From the NCBI GenBank assembly GCA_018376135.1, contig JAHABX010000018.1:9322-73321 (forward strand): a stretch of DNA of 64,000 nt. Reading direction: 5' to 3'. Below the pieces are notes generated by a model. The model ran no database searches. It saw only the letters and a list, made by a program, of their open reading frames with translations, and was not told where the DNA came from. This DNA is from Clostridiales bacterium (GTDB taxonomy: Bacteria > Bacillota > Clostridia > Lachnospirales > Lachnospiraceae). Both the position numbers and the translations under genes were made by a program. Every line of letters begins with the position of its first letter. The stretch's first letter is position 1. Shown piece after piece: positions 34,014-42,940 of this stretch.

Positions 34014-34778
34014 ATGATTTTAGCAGTTGATATTGGAAATACAAATATTGTGGTAGGATGTATTGATGGCGAGAAGATCTGTTTTGTGGAGCGGCTGTCA
34101 ACGGTGTCCACAAGAACGGAGCTGGAATATGCCATCAGCTTCAAGAATGTGCTGGAGCTGTATGGAATTCCATCTTCCAGTCTGGAAGGCGGGATCATCT
34201 CATCGGTTGTTCCTCCGATTACCAGTATAGTAAGACGTTCTGTGGAGAAGGTACTGGGGAAGGACGTGATGGTGGTAGGACCCGGAGTGAAGACCGGGCT
34301 GAATATTTTGATGGATAATCCCCGTGAAGTGGGAAGTGACCGTATCGTTAACGCAGTGGCTGTGGTGCATGAGTATCCGGTTCCGGCGGCGATCATTGAT
34401 ATGGGAACGGCAACCACGATCTGTGTGGTAGACGACAGGAAGAATTATATTGGCGGCGCGATCATTCCGGGTGTGCGTATTTCGGCGGATACCCTGACTG
34501 CAAGAACGGCTCAGCTTCCGAAGATCAGTATTGAACCGCCTGCGAAGCTGATTGGCAAAAATACAGTAGACTGTATGAAGAGTGGTGTGTTCTACGGAAA
34601 TGCGGCTCTGATCGACGGGATGCTGGATCGGATGGAAGAGGAGATGGGACAGAAGCTGACCGTGATCGCCACGGGTGGGCTGGCAAAGGCTCTGATTCCT
34701 CATTGCCGGCATGATATCCTGTTGGATGACGCGCTGCTTCTGAAGGGGCTGAAGATTATATACGAGAAGAACCTGTAA
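34014..34778 (+). CDS. coaX: Type III pantothenate kinase
   Basis: A 254-residue ASKHA-fold kinase for the first step of CoA synthesis. Motifs: DIGNTNIVVG (phosphate loop), GSDRIVNAVA and IDMGTATTICVVD. The start at 34014 gives the normal N-terminus MILAVDIGNTN; GAGGTTG lies upstream. The in-frame ATG at 33951 is rejected. Confidence 0.95.
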   Translation: MILAVDIGNTNIVVGCIDGEKICFVERLSTVSTRTELEYAISFKNVLELYGIPSSSLEGGIISSVVPPITSIVRRSVEKVLGKDVMVVGPGVKTGLNILMDNPREVGSDRIVNAVAVVHEYPVPAAIIDMGTATTICVVDDRKNYIGGAIIPGVRISADTLTARTAQLPKISIEPPAKLIGKNTVDCMKSGVFYGNAALIDGMLDRMEEEMGQKLTVIATGGLAKALIPHCRHDILLDDALLLKGLKIIYEKNL

Positions 34779-34793
34779 TAAGTATAAGAAAGC

Positions 34794-34834
34794 TGGATCG
34801 TGCTGTGGTGGATAAAAGCTGCCACAGCATGATC
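34794..34834 (+). terminator. Probable terminator of coaX
   Basis: GGATC-G-TGCTGTGG pairs with CCACAGCA-T-GATCC, giving a long stem, but only a short T-run follows (GCTGTTTC). Confidence 0.6.
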
Positions 34835-35004
34835 CGCTGTTTCATAAGATTGGTTTCATCTATACAAAATTTATAAAACGGTTGCATTTTGAAATACTAT
34901 ATGCTAAACTATGTCTATAGATACATCTGTTTCACATCTGACCGTCTCGGTCTGATTATCCCATAAGGAACAGACCGGTTCCTGAAAAAGCGGTCAGTAT
35001 AAAA

Positions 35005-35826
35005 GTGAAGAAAGCATTACGTCAGTGGCATCCGCCGTTCTTGAACGCAATGCGCATTTGTCTGGAGGAGGATGCAGGTCATTATGAACTGATACCGGAG
35101 CTGGAGATGACCAGAAAACCTCTCCGCATGGATGCGCTGCTTGTGAAGACGGAGGACAGATATGAGATGAAGGGCAGTCTCGGAAGACTGTTCCGAAAAT
35201 ATAATATATTAGAATACAAAGGCTACGGAGATTATCTGAGTATTGATGATTATTATAAGGGTTTTTCCTATGCACTGCTGTATAAGGCAGGTGTGGTGAT
35301 TCCTGATAAGAGAAAGACAGAGCAGATACGTTTGGACGAGCTGACCCTGACCTTTGTGTGTTACCGGTATCCGAGAAAGCTGATGCATTATCTTTTGCAG
35401 GAGAAGAATTATAAAATTGAGGAAATAGATGCGGGAATCTACTGGATCCTGGGAGAACAGATCCCGGTACAGATCATTGTACAGAAGCATCTGAATAGTG
35501 TGGAATACAAGTGGCTTTCCAATCTGTCGGGGGAATTGACGGCAGTGGATTTTGAAGCATTGGTGAGAGAAGCGGACAGTCATACAAGTGATGTATTCCG
35601 GGATGAACTGATCCAGTTTTTGCTGGAGAGCAATGAGAGATTGAAGGAGGATGAGGATATGTGTCAATTTGCAGAGGGATTAAGAAATGAAGGACGAAGT
35701 GAAGGCGAGAGCTATTTTGCAAAGCTGGCGGGATTGCTGCTGGAGGATTCCCGGATAAAGGATCTGCAGGAGGCGGTAGCTGATATTGAATTTCGTAAAA
35801 AGCTGTATAAAGAGTATGGAATGTAA
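35005..35826 (+). CDS. PD-(D/E)XK (Rpn-like) nuclease-family protein of unknown role
   Basis: A 273-residue protein resembling Rpn/YhgA-type proteins common in Lachnospiraceae. The PD-(D/E)XK triad can be placed at Asp43 (RMDALLVK), Glu70 and Lys72 (NILEYKGY), followed by the FSYALLYK helix. The C-terminal part is charged and helical. The start is a GTG at 35005 with no clear ribosome binding site; no ATG occurs between it and the in-frame stop at 34939. Members are proposed recombination-promoting nucleases or transposase relatives. No mobile-element ends are visible here. Confidence 0.65.
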   Translation: MKKALRQWHPPFLNAMRICLEEDAGHYELIPELEMTRKPLRMDALLVKTEDRYEMKGSLGRLFRKYNILEYKGYGDYLSIDDYYKGFSYALLYKAGVVIPDKRKTEQIRLDELTLTFVCYRYPRKLMHYLLQEKNYKIEEIDAGIYWILGEQIPVQIIVQKHLNSVEYKWLSNLSGELTAVDFEALVREADSHTSDVFRDELIQFLLESNERLKEDEDMCQFAEGLRNEGRSEGESYFAKLAGLLLEDSRIKDLQEAVADIEFRKKLYKEYGM

Positions 35827-35868
35827 AAAAAAGGGGAGATACCTGACGGTCAGGTTCTTCCCTTTCTG
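35826..35868. terminator. Bidirectional terminator between the nuclease-like gene and arcC
   Basis: An AAGGGGAGA...TCTTCCCTT stem with inner ACCTGAC/GTCAGGT pairing, flanked by an A-run on the left and T-rich sequence on the right. Confidence 0.75.
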
Positions 35869-35879
35869 TGAGCTGCGTA

Positions 35880-36809
35880 CTATTTAATAATGGTTCCGGC
35901 TTTTTCTTCCAGTGCGGCTTTGGCATCGTCAAGATCAGCGATTACAGTGACGCGGCCAGGTTTCCCAGATACAAAGGATACGGCTGCAACGACCTTTGGA
36001 AGGATAGAAGTCTCCGGGAACTGTCCCTCAGCGATATAGCTCTTTGCCTTGTCAACACTTATGGTGTCCAGCGGCTGGCAGTTATCTTTGCCGTAATTCA
36101 GATAGAGCTTCTCCTCTCCGGTCAGGAGCAGGAGCATATCTGCATCCAGAAGTTCTGCCAGCTTACCGCTTGCAAGATCCTTTTCGATAACGGCACTTGC
36201 GCCTTTTAAGCGGTTGCCCTGTTTGAGAACCGGGATTCCGCCGCCGCCGCATGCGATGACGATCTGTCCTGCATCAGACAAGGTGCGGATTGCATCGATC
36301 TCAACAATATCTTCCGGCTTTGGTGCGGAGACAATGCGGCGGTAACCATCGTCGGTCCTGGTTGCGTAGTTGCCTTTCTCTTCTTCCATATCAGCTTCTT
36401 CCTTTGTCATGACACGACCGATCACTTTTACCGGTTTATAGAAAGAATCATCATAAGGATTCACAATAACCTGAGTAAGGATGGTCGTAACCGGATGATA
36501 GATACCGCGGTTCAAAAGTTCCTCACGAATGGCATTCTGAAGATCATAGCCGATATAACCCTGGCTCATGGCAGAGCAGACGGACATGGGTGCAAATGTA
36601 TATCCGGGATGCTGTTTGCCGAATTCATTCATGGCAGTGTGAATCATACCCACCTGTGGAGCATTACTGTGGGAGATGACGACCTGGCAGTCAGCTTCTA
36701 CAAGGTCAGCGATAGCCTTTGCAGCGGATTTAACGGCGGTCTTTTGTTCCGGCAGGGTAGTTCCAAGCGCTTTGTGCCCGAGGGCAACGACAACTTTTTT
36801 CTTGCTCAT
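35880..36809 (-). CDS. arcC: Carbamate kinase, variant N-terminal motif
   Basis: A 309-residue amino-acid-kinase-fold enzyme that makes ATP and carbamate from carbamoyl phosphate. The family patterns SHSNAPQVGMIHTAMN, VIACGGGGIPV and EKDLAS are clear, and the length is normal. The N-terminal loop reads ALGHKALG instead of the usual ALGGNALG, a change next to the phosphate site. It is a single gene with no arcA or arcB beside it, so its carbamoyl phosphate may come from agmatine, purine or other ureido catabolism encoded elsewhere. Confidence 0.88.
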   Translation of the reverse strand: MSKKKVVVALGHKALGTTLPEQKTAVKSAAKAIADLVEADCQVVISHSNAPQVGMIHTAMNEFGKQHPGYTFAPMSVCSAMSQGYIGYDLQNAIREELLNRGIYHPVTTILTQVIVNPYDDSFYKPVKVIGRVMTKEEADMEEEKGNYATRTDDGYRRIVSAPKPEDIVEIDAIRTLSDAGQIVIACGGGGIPVLKQGNRLKGASAVIEKDLASGKLAELLDADMLLLLTGEEKLYLNYGKDNCQPLDTISVDKAKSYIAEGQFPETSILPKVVAAVSFVSGKPGRVTVIADLDDAKAALEEKAGTIIK

Positions 36810-36896
36810 ATGTGTGCCTCATTTCTGAATATAATATGATGTTGGAGAAAAAGTGATTTTTCCCCTGGTTATTCGCAGTAACCAAATATACATTCT

Positions 36897-36948
36897 ATTA
36901 TACGGTGTGTAAAGGAAAATTGCAAGACTTGCCTGAATGTGGTATACT
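36897..36948. promoter_or_regulatory. Divergent arcC/murE promoters sharing one palindromic -35 box
   Basis: TTGCAA (36920-36925) is its own reverse complement. To the right, exactly 17 nt separate it from TATACT (36943-36948), for murE. To the left, exactly 17 nt separate it from TATAAT on the minus strand (36902-36897), for arcC. Both are well-formed sigma-A promoters that would use the same -35 hexamer. Confidence 0.75.
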
Positions 36949-37040
36949 ACACGAAAGCAAAAAGCAGGGCGAAAGACTCACCACAAACAAAAGCGTCGTG
37001 CCTGCACGTAAGCATATGTCTGTATAGAAGGAGGACCTTC

Positions 37041-38531
37041 ATGAAAACAATTGCAGGTTTACTGGAGAAATTAGATTACCAGGTGATAAATGGTACACTG
37101 GAGGGAGAGATCAGTGAGCTGGTCTACGATTCCAGAAAGGTTACAGAGGATTGTATGTTTGTCTGCATCAAAGGTGCAGTCTATGACAGTCACGAACATG
37201 TGGAGGACATTACGGCAAAGGGTGCAAAGGTCATCGTGGCGGAAAAGAAGATTCCGGTTCCGGCTCATGTGACACTTGTTGTGGTTCCGGACAGCCGCTA
37301 TGCGCTGTCTCTTTTATCAGCTGCATATTTTGATTATCCCGCGGAAAAGATGAAGGTGATCGGTATTACCGGAACGAAAGGAAAAACCACCACAACCTTT
37401 ATGGTGAAGGAGATTCTGGAGCACGCAGGCTACAGGGTGGGGCTTATCGGAACGATTGAGACGGTTATCGGGGATACTCATATTCCGTCCAATAATACGA
37501 CGCCGGAATCGTATCTGGTACAGGAATATTTTGCACAGATGGTGGAAGCGGGCTGCCAGGTCTGTGTGATGGAGGTGTCTTCCCAGGGACTGATGATGCA
37601 CCGGACAGCGGGGATTCCTTTTGAAATCGGTATTTTTACGAATCTGGCACCGGATCATATCGGTCCGAATGAGCATGCCAGCTTTGAGGAATATGCTTCC
37701 TGCAAAGGCATGCTGTTCCGTCAGTGCAGGATCGGTATTGTAAATATAGATGATGAAAATGTGGATGTGGTCATGCAGGGTCACACCTGTGAGCTGGAGA
37801 CCATTGGTTTTTCGAAAAAAGCAGATTATTGTGCGTCGGAAGTGGAGCTGGTTGGAAGACCGGGATATCTGGGCGTCAGATATCATGTATCCGGAAAGCT
37901 GGATATGGATGTGGAGATCGATGTACCGGGTAAATTCAGTGTGTATAACTCCCTGGTGGCAATCGCGGTGTGTGAACATTTCAAGGTGTCAGAGGAGGAT
38001 TTGAAGGAAGCGCTTCGGGTAGTAAAGACCAGGGGGCGGATCGAGATGATCAGGGTATCGGATGATTTTATTCTGATGATCGATTATGCGCACAATGCCA
38101 TGAGTCTTCAAAGTCTGCTGGAGACCCTGAAGGAATATGCCCCAAAGCGTCTGGTATGTGTTTTCGGATGCGGAGGCAACCGATCCAGACTGCGTCGTTA
38201 TGAGATGGGGGAGGTGTCCGGCAGGCTGGCAGATTTAACGGTCATTACTTCGGATAATCCGAGATTCGAGGAGCCCCAGGCGATCATAGATGACATTAAG
38301 ACCGGGATGGAGAAGACGGACGGGGCATATGTGGAGATCATTGACCGTAAGGAAGCCATCCGCTATGTGATCGAGCATGGACAAAAGGGAGATGTGATCG
38401 TTCTGGCGGGAAAGGGTCATGAGGACTATCAGGAGATCAAAGGCGTCAAGTATCCTATGGATGAGAGGGTACTGATCCGTGAGGTCCTGGAGGAGCTGGA
38501 CGCAGCTCGCGCAAGTTCGGCTCATTCATGA
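37041..38531 (+). CDS. murE: UDP-MurNAc-tripeptide synthetase MurE (meso-diaminopimelate type)
   Basis: A 496-residue Mur ligase that adds the third stem-peptide residue in peptidoglycan synthesis. ATP site TGTKGKTTTTF (about 112-122), central domain with the typical carbamylated-lysine region, and the substrate motif SDNPRFEEP, whose DNPR form indicates meso-diaminopimelate rather than lysine. The start at 37041 has AGGAGG upstream; the ATG-less extension to 36939 is rejected. It has its own promoter and lies 46 nt upstream of priA. Confidence 0.95.
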   Translation: MKTIAGLLEKLDYQVINGTLEGEISELVYDSRKVTEDCMFVCIKGAVYDSHEHVEDITAKGAKVIVAEKKIPVPAHVTLVVVPDSRYALSLLSAAYFDYPAEKMKVIGITGTKGKTTTTFMVKEILEHAGYRVGLIGTIETVIGDTHIPSNNTTPESYLVQEYFAQMVEAGCQVCVMEVSSQGLMMHRTAGIPFEIGIFTNLAPDHIGPNEHASFEEYASCKGMLFRQCRIGIVNIDDENVDVVMQGHTCELETIGFSKKADYCASEVELVGRPGYLGVRYHVSGKLDMDVEIDVPGKFSVYNSLVAIAVCEHFKVSEEDLKEALRVVKTRGRIEMIRVSDDFILMIDYAHNAMSLQSLLETLKEYAPKRLVCVFGCGGNRSRLRRYEMGEVSGRLADLTVITSDNPRFEEPQAIIDDIKTGMEKTDGAYVEIIDRKEAIRYVIEHGQKGDVIVLAGKGHEDYQEIKGVKYPMDERVLIREVLEELDAARASSAHS

Positions 38532-38577
38532 CTGCGTGACGGGACTTTTATAGTAATAGAGAGGGAACGGAGAGAAG

Positions 38578-40809
38578 ATGGAGTTCGTCAACGTCATTGT
38601 GGATATTTCCAGTGAAAAGCTGGACCGGGTTTTCCAGTATCGTGTGCCGGAGCATTTAAAGGATCAGCTTCAGGCAGGCATGCAGGTATATTTTCCCTTT
38701 GGCATGGGGAACCGACAGATGAAAGGCTATGTGGTAGGATTTTCAGATGAAGCTGACTACCCCTTAGATAAGATAAAGGAACTGACCGGAATCGTGGAAG
38801 GCAGTGTAAAAGCAGAGTCACAGCTTGTGGCACTTGCCGCATGGATGCGGGAGACGTATGGCTCTACCATGAACCAGGCGCTGAAAACGGTCCTTCCGGT
38901 CAAGCAGAAGATCGTACAGAAGCAGAACCGCCAGCTTGTGCTGCTCCTTTCAGAGAAGGAGGGTCAAGACCGTCTGGATGAATATCTCAGGAAAAATTAC
39001 CGGGCGAAGGCAAGGCTTCTGGCTGCGCTGCTGGATGAGGGAACACTGGATTACCGGGAGGCTTCCCTGAAGCTCAAGGTTACAACAGAGGTCATGAGGA
39101 AGCTGGAGGAGGAAGGGGTCCTTCGGATCGAGTCAGAGACGGCATTCCGGAATCCCTTTGCCGGACATTTCCGGAAGAAAGACAGCCGGATCGTACTGAA
39201 TCCGGAGCAGAGTGCGGCAGTGGAGGGAATCTGGAATGATTACCGGCAGGGAATCCGACGCACCTATCTGCTTCACGGGGTGACCGGAAGCGGGAAGACA
39301 GAAGTGTATATGGAGCTGATCTCCCGTGTCATCGCAGAGGGAAAGCAGGCAATTGTCCTGATCCCGGAGATCGCCCTGAGCTTTCAGACCGTTATGCGTT
39401 TTTATGAGAGATTTGGCGACAGAGTATCGGTTATGCATTCCCGGCTGTCAGAGGGGGAACGCTATGACCAGTTTGTGCGGGCAAAAAAGAAAAAAATCGA
39501 TGTGATGATCGGACCCAGATCGGCATTGTTTACACCTTTTTCACAAATAGGTGTTATTATCATGGATGAGGAGCATGAAAGCTCCTATAAAAGTGAAAAT
39601 GTACCAAGATATCATGCCCGTGAGACGGCGATCCGCCGGGCCGGGATGTGCGGAGCATCCGTGATACTGGGCAGTGCGACTCCTTCTATGGAGAGTTACT
39701 ATCGGGCACAGGAAGGGGAATATGGTTTTTACCGTCTGGCAGGCAGGATCGGAGAGGCACAGATGCCCGGAGTAAGCATTGTGGATCTTCGGACTGAGCT
39801 GAAGGAGGGAAATCGCAGCATCTTCAGCCGCAGACTTATGGACGCCATGGAGGAACGGCTTGAGAAGCGTCAGCAGATGATGCTTTTCCTGAACCGGAGA
39901 GGAATGTCCGGATTTGTGTCCTGCCGTTCCTGCGGAGAGGCGATCCGGTGTCCCCATTGTGATGTGACGCTGTCCCTTCACAATGACGGCAGTCTGCGCT
40001 GTCATTACTGCGGTTTCCAGATTCGGATGCCCAGGACCTGCCCGTCCTGCGGCTCCCGTTATATCTCGGGATTTCGTGCAGGTACACAGCAGATCGAGCA
40101 GGAAGTGAAAAGGCTGTTTCCCGGAGCAAGAGTGCTTCGGATGGATTACGATACGACCCGGAGCAAGGAGAGTTATGAACAGATTCTGGCTGCCTTTGGA
40201 AAAGGAGAGGCAGACATACTGGTTGGAACTCAGATGATCGTAAAAGGGCACGATTTTCCCAATGTGACTCTGGTTGGTGTGCTTGCAGCGGATATTTCCC
40301 TGTATGCGGCAGATTATCGGGCATCCGAGCGCACATTTCAGCTTCTGACCCAGGCAGTGGGCAGGGCGGGACGCGGGACGCTTCCCGGAGAGGCGGTCAT
40401 ACAGACCTACATACCGGATCATTACAGCATACAGACCGCGGCGAAACAGGATTATGAGGGCTTTTACTGGCAGGAGATGCTGTATCGGAATCTGATGGGA
40501 TATCCGCCTGCATTTTTTATGCTGGGGATCTACCTGTCAGGTCCTGATCAGGAGCTGCTTGAGCGTCAGGCGCAGATATTGGGAGCATGTATCCGGGACG
40601 GGCAGGTGGACGCTCTTGCGGTGATCGGACCGGCGGATGCGGCTCTGGCAAAGAAAAATGATGTGTACCGTAAGACCATTTACCTGAAGCATGAGCAGGA
40701 AAAGGTGCTGCTCGCCGTGAAAACGGAGCTGGAAAAGGAACTGGAGAAGGAAGCGGTATGGCAGAAAATATATATACAATTTGATTTTAATCCATTAAAT
40801 GCATATTAG
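38578..40809 (+). CDS. priA: Primosomal replication restart helicase PriA
   Basis: A 743-residue DNA helicase that reloads the replisome at collapsed forks. N-terminal 3'-DNA-binding domain, Walker A GVTGSGKTEVY (around residue 236), DEEH box in IIMDEEHESSYKS, and the zinc-binding insert CRSCGEAIRCPHCDVTL...CHYCGFQ...CPSCGS with eight cysteines. The helicase C-terminal lobe has VGTQMIVKGHDFP and QAVGRAGRG. It is the first gene of the long housekeeping run ending at thiN. Confidence 0.96.
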   Translation: MEFVNVIVDISSEKLDRVFQYRVPEHLKDQLQAGMQVYFPFGMGNRQMKGYVVGFSDEADYPLDKIKELTGIVEGSVKAESQLVALAAWMRETYGSTMNQALKTVLPVKQKIVQKQNRQLVLLLSEKEGQDRLDEYLRKNYRAKARLLAALLDEGTLDYREASLKLKVTTEVMRKLEEEGVLRIESETAFRNPFAGHFRKKDSRIVLNPEQSAAVEGIWNDYRQGIRRTYLLHGVTGSGKTEVYMELISRVIAEGKQAIVLIPEIALSFQTVMRFYERFGDRVSVMHSRLSEGERYDQFVRAKKKKIDVMIGPRSALFTPFSQIGVIIMDEEHESSYKSENVPRYHARETAIRRAGMCGASVILGSATPSMESYYRAQEGEYGFYRLAGRIGEAQMPGVSIVDLRTELKEGNRSIFSRRLMDAMEERLEKRQQMMLFLNRRGMSGFVSCRSCGEAIRCPHCDVTLSLHNDGSLRCHYCGFQIRMPRTCPSCGSRYISGFRAGTQQIEQEVKRLFPGARVLRMDYDTTRSKESYEQILAAFGKGEADILVGTQMIVKGHDFPNVTLVGVLAADISLYAADYRASERTFQLLTQAVGRAGRGTLPGEAVIQTYIPDHYSIQTAAKQDYEGFYWQEMLYRNLMGYPPAFFMLGIYLSGPDQELLERQAQILGACIRDGQVDALAVIGPADAALAKKNDVYRKTIYLKHEQEKVLLAVKTELEKELEKEAVWQKIYIQFDFNPLNAY

Positions 40810-40818
40810 GAGGAAATT

Positions 40819-41295
40819 ATGGCAATTCGTAATCTGAGATTTGAGGGAGACGCGATTCTCCGCAAGACAAGCAAGGAAGTAAAAGAAGTGACACCGAAGA
40901 TCAGAGAACTGATCGATGACATGCTGGAGACCATGTATGAAGCAAACGGGGTTGGACTGGCAGCTCCGCAGGTAGGGATCCTGAAGCGGATCGTGACCAT
41001 TGATGTGGGTGAGGGACCGCTGGTGCTGATCAATCCTCAGATCGTAAAGACCGAAGGCTCTCAGACCGGAGAAGAGGGCTGTTTAAGTGTTCCGGGAAAA
41101 GCAGGAACGGTTACAAGACCCAATGAAGTGACTGTACGTTTTATGGATGAAGATATGGAGTGGTATGAGCTGGAGGCAGAAGAACTGCTGGCAAGAGCTG
41201 TCTGCCATGAGTGTGATCATCTGGATGGGAAGCTTTATGTGGATCTGGTGGAAGGTGAGCTTCACGATACCGCATATGCAGACGAGGAGGAATAA
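40819..41295 (+). CDS. def: Peptide deformylase
   Basis: A 158-residue metalloenzyme that removes the N-formyl group from nascent proteins. The three motifs are [20 protein letters not shown] (metal Cys) and HECDHLDG (HExxH metal and catalytic residues). AGGAGG precedes the start; 9 nt after priA and 6 nt before fmt, the usual partner. Confidence 0.96.
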   Translation: MAIRNLRFEGDAILRKTSKEVKEVTPKIRELIDDMLETMYEANGVGLAAPQVGILKRIVTIDVGEGPLVLINPQIVKTEGSQTGEEGCLSVPGKAGTVTRPNEVTVRFMDEDMEWYELEAEELLARAVCHECDHLDGKLYVDLVEGELHDTAYADEEE

Positions 41296-41301
41296 AAATA
41301 T

Positions 41302-42240
41302 ATGAATATTATTTTCATGGGAACGCCGGATTTTGCGGTGGGGACGCTGGAGGCTCTGATCGAAGCCGGCCACAGGATCAATATGGTCGTGACACAGCCG
41401 GACAAACCAAAGGGAAGAGGACATTCCATGCAGTATACGCCGGTGAAGGAGGTGGCGATCCGTCATAATCTTCCGGTCTATCAGCCGAAGAAGATCCGGG
41501 AGGAGCTGTCAGTCCGCTATCTGGACGGAATAGAGGCAGATGTGATCGTGGTGGTGGCGTTCGGGCAGATCATTCCGAAATCCATTCTGGAATTGAAAAA
41601 ATACGGATGCATCAATGTTCACGGCTCCCTGCTGCCGGCATACCGGGGAGCAGCACCGATCCAGTGGGCGGTGATCAACGGGGAAAAGGAATCCGGTGTA
41701 ACGATCATGCAGATGGATGAAGGTCTGGATACCGGTGATATGCTCACGAAGGCGGTGGTGCCTCTGGATGAGAAGGAGACCGGAGGCAGCCTGTTTGACA
41801 AGCTGAGTGCGGCAGGGGCAAAGCTCTGTGTGGAGACTCTGAAGCAGCTGGAGGAGGGAACGATCCATCCCCGGAAGCAGGGTGAGACCACGACTGCATA
41901 TGCGTCCATGCTGACAAAGGATATGGGATGTATCGACTGGACGAAGGATGCGGTGTCCATCGAGCGGCTGGTGAGAGGACTGAATCCATGGCCCAGCGCC
42001 TATACCGTATTAAACGGGAAGACCATGAAGATCTGGGAGTGTCAGGTTATTCCGTCAGACGTATCAAAGGGAGAATGTGGTGAGATACTGGAAGTAACGA
42101 AGGATTCCCTGATCGTACAGACAGGCAGCGGCGCTCTGGCAGTCAGAGAGCTGCAGTTAGAGGGCAAGAAGCGGATGGACGCAGGCTCATTCCTGCGTGG
42201 CTTTACCGTTGAGCCGGGTACGGTTCTGGGAACAGAATAG
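41302..42240 (+). CDS. fmt: Methionyl-tRNA formyltransferase
   Basis: A 312-residue enzyme that formylates initiator Met-tRNA with 10-formyl-THF. It shows FMGTPDFAVGTLEAL, the catalytic NVHGSLLPAYRGAAPIQWA (Asn-His) and QMDEGLDTGDML, with the C-terminal tRNA-binding OB domain beginning near INWPWS-like LNPWPSAYT. It depends on the same folate pool sensed by the THF and ZTP riboswitches elsewhere in the window. Confidence 0.96.
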   Translation: MNIIFMGTPDFAVGTLEALIEAGHRINMVVTQPDKPKGRGHSMQYTPVKEVAIRHNLPVYQPKKIREELSVRYLDGIEADVIVVVAFGQIIPKSILELKKYGCINVHGSLLPAYRGAAPIQWAVINGEKESGVTIMQMDEGLDTGDMLTKAVVPLDEKETGGSLFDKLSAAGAKLCVETLKQLEEGTIHPRKQGETTTAYASMLTKDMGCIDWTKDAVSIERLVRGLNPWPSAYTVLNGKTMKIWECQVIPSDVSKGECGEILEVTKDSLIVQTGSGALAVRELQLEGKKRMDAGSFLRGFTVEPGTVLGTE

Positions 42241-42250
42241 GAGGATTATC

Positions 42251-42940
42251 ATGTTTTGGTACGATTCAACTTATATATTGGTATTGATCGGAGCTGTTTT
42301 GTCTATGTGGGCATCAGCGAGGGTCAATTCCACCTATCAGAAATATGCAAAGGTCAGGAGCTATTCCGGTCTGACCGGTGCGGAAGCGGCGCGGCGGATC
42401 TTAAACGACGCGGGGATCTATGATGTACGGATCGAGCATGTACGCGGCAATCTGACGGACCACTATGATCCCAGAGCAAGAGTGCTGCGCTTATCAGACA
42501 GCGTTTACGGCTCTGCCTCTGTGGCTGCGATCGGAGTAGCGGCGCATGAGTGCGGTCATGCGATCCAGGATAATGAGGAATATGCACCTCTTCGGATCCG
42601 AAATTCCTTTGTCCCGGTTGCAAACTTTGGTACAAAGGCGGCACTGCCGATCCTGCTTCTGGGACTTTTCCTCGGAAGCTCCGGTGTATTGATCCAGGTC
42701 GGACTTCTGTGCTTCGCACTGGGAACCCTGTTCCAGCTCATCACCCTTCCGGTGGAGTTCAACGCATCCGCAAGGGCGGTAGATATTCTGGGAAATACCC
42801 ATATGCTGTCAGAAGAAGAGCTGGGGCATACAAGAAAGGTGCTTTCTGCAGCGGCAATGACTTATGTGGCGGCAGCAGCGGCTTCCATTCTGTCACTGCT
42901 CCGTATGATCCTTCTGTTCGGAGGTAGAGATCGTGACTGA
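42251..42940 (+). CDS. yugP: Zinc metallopeptidase YugP-like (DUF2268/neutral zinc metallopeptidase)
   Basis: A 229-residue membrane protein with an N-terminal helix (YILVLIGAVLSMWASA), the zinc-binding AAHECGHAIQD (HExxH) and three further helices. It belongs to the YugP family, a putative membrane zinc peptidase conserved in this fmt-rsmB context in Clostridia. The start at 42251 follows GGAGG; the ATG at 42197 inside fmt is rejected. It overlaps rsmB by 8 nt. Confidence 0.9.
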   Translation: MFWYDSTYILVLIGAVLSMWASARVNSTYQKYAKVRSYSGLTGAEAARRILNDAGIYDVRIEHVRGNLTDHYDPRARVLRLSDSVYGSASVAAIGVAAHECGHAIQDNEEYAPLRIRNSFVPVANFGTKAALPILLLGLFLGSSGVLIQVGLLCFALGTLFQLITLPVEFNASARAVDILGNTHMLSEEELGHTRKVLSAAAMTYVAAAAASILSLLRMILLFGGRDRD

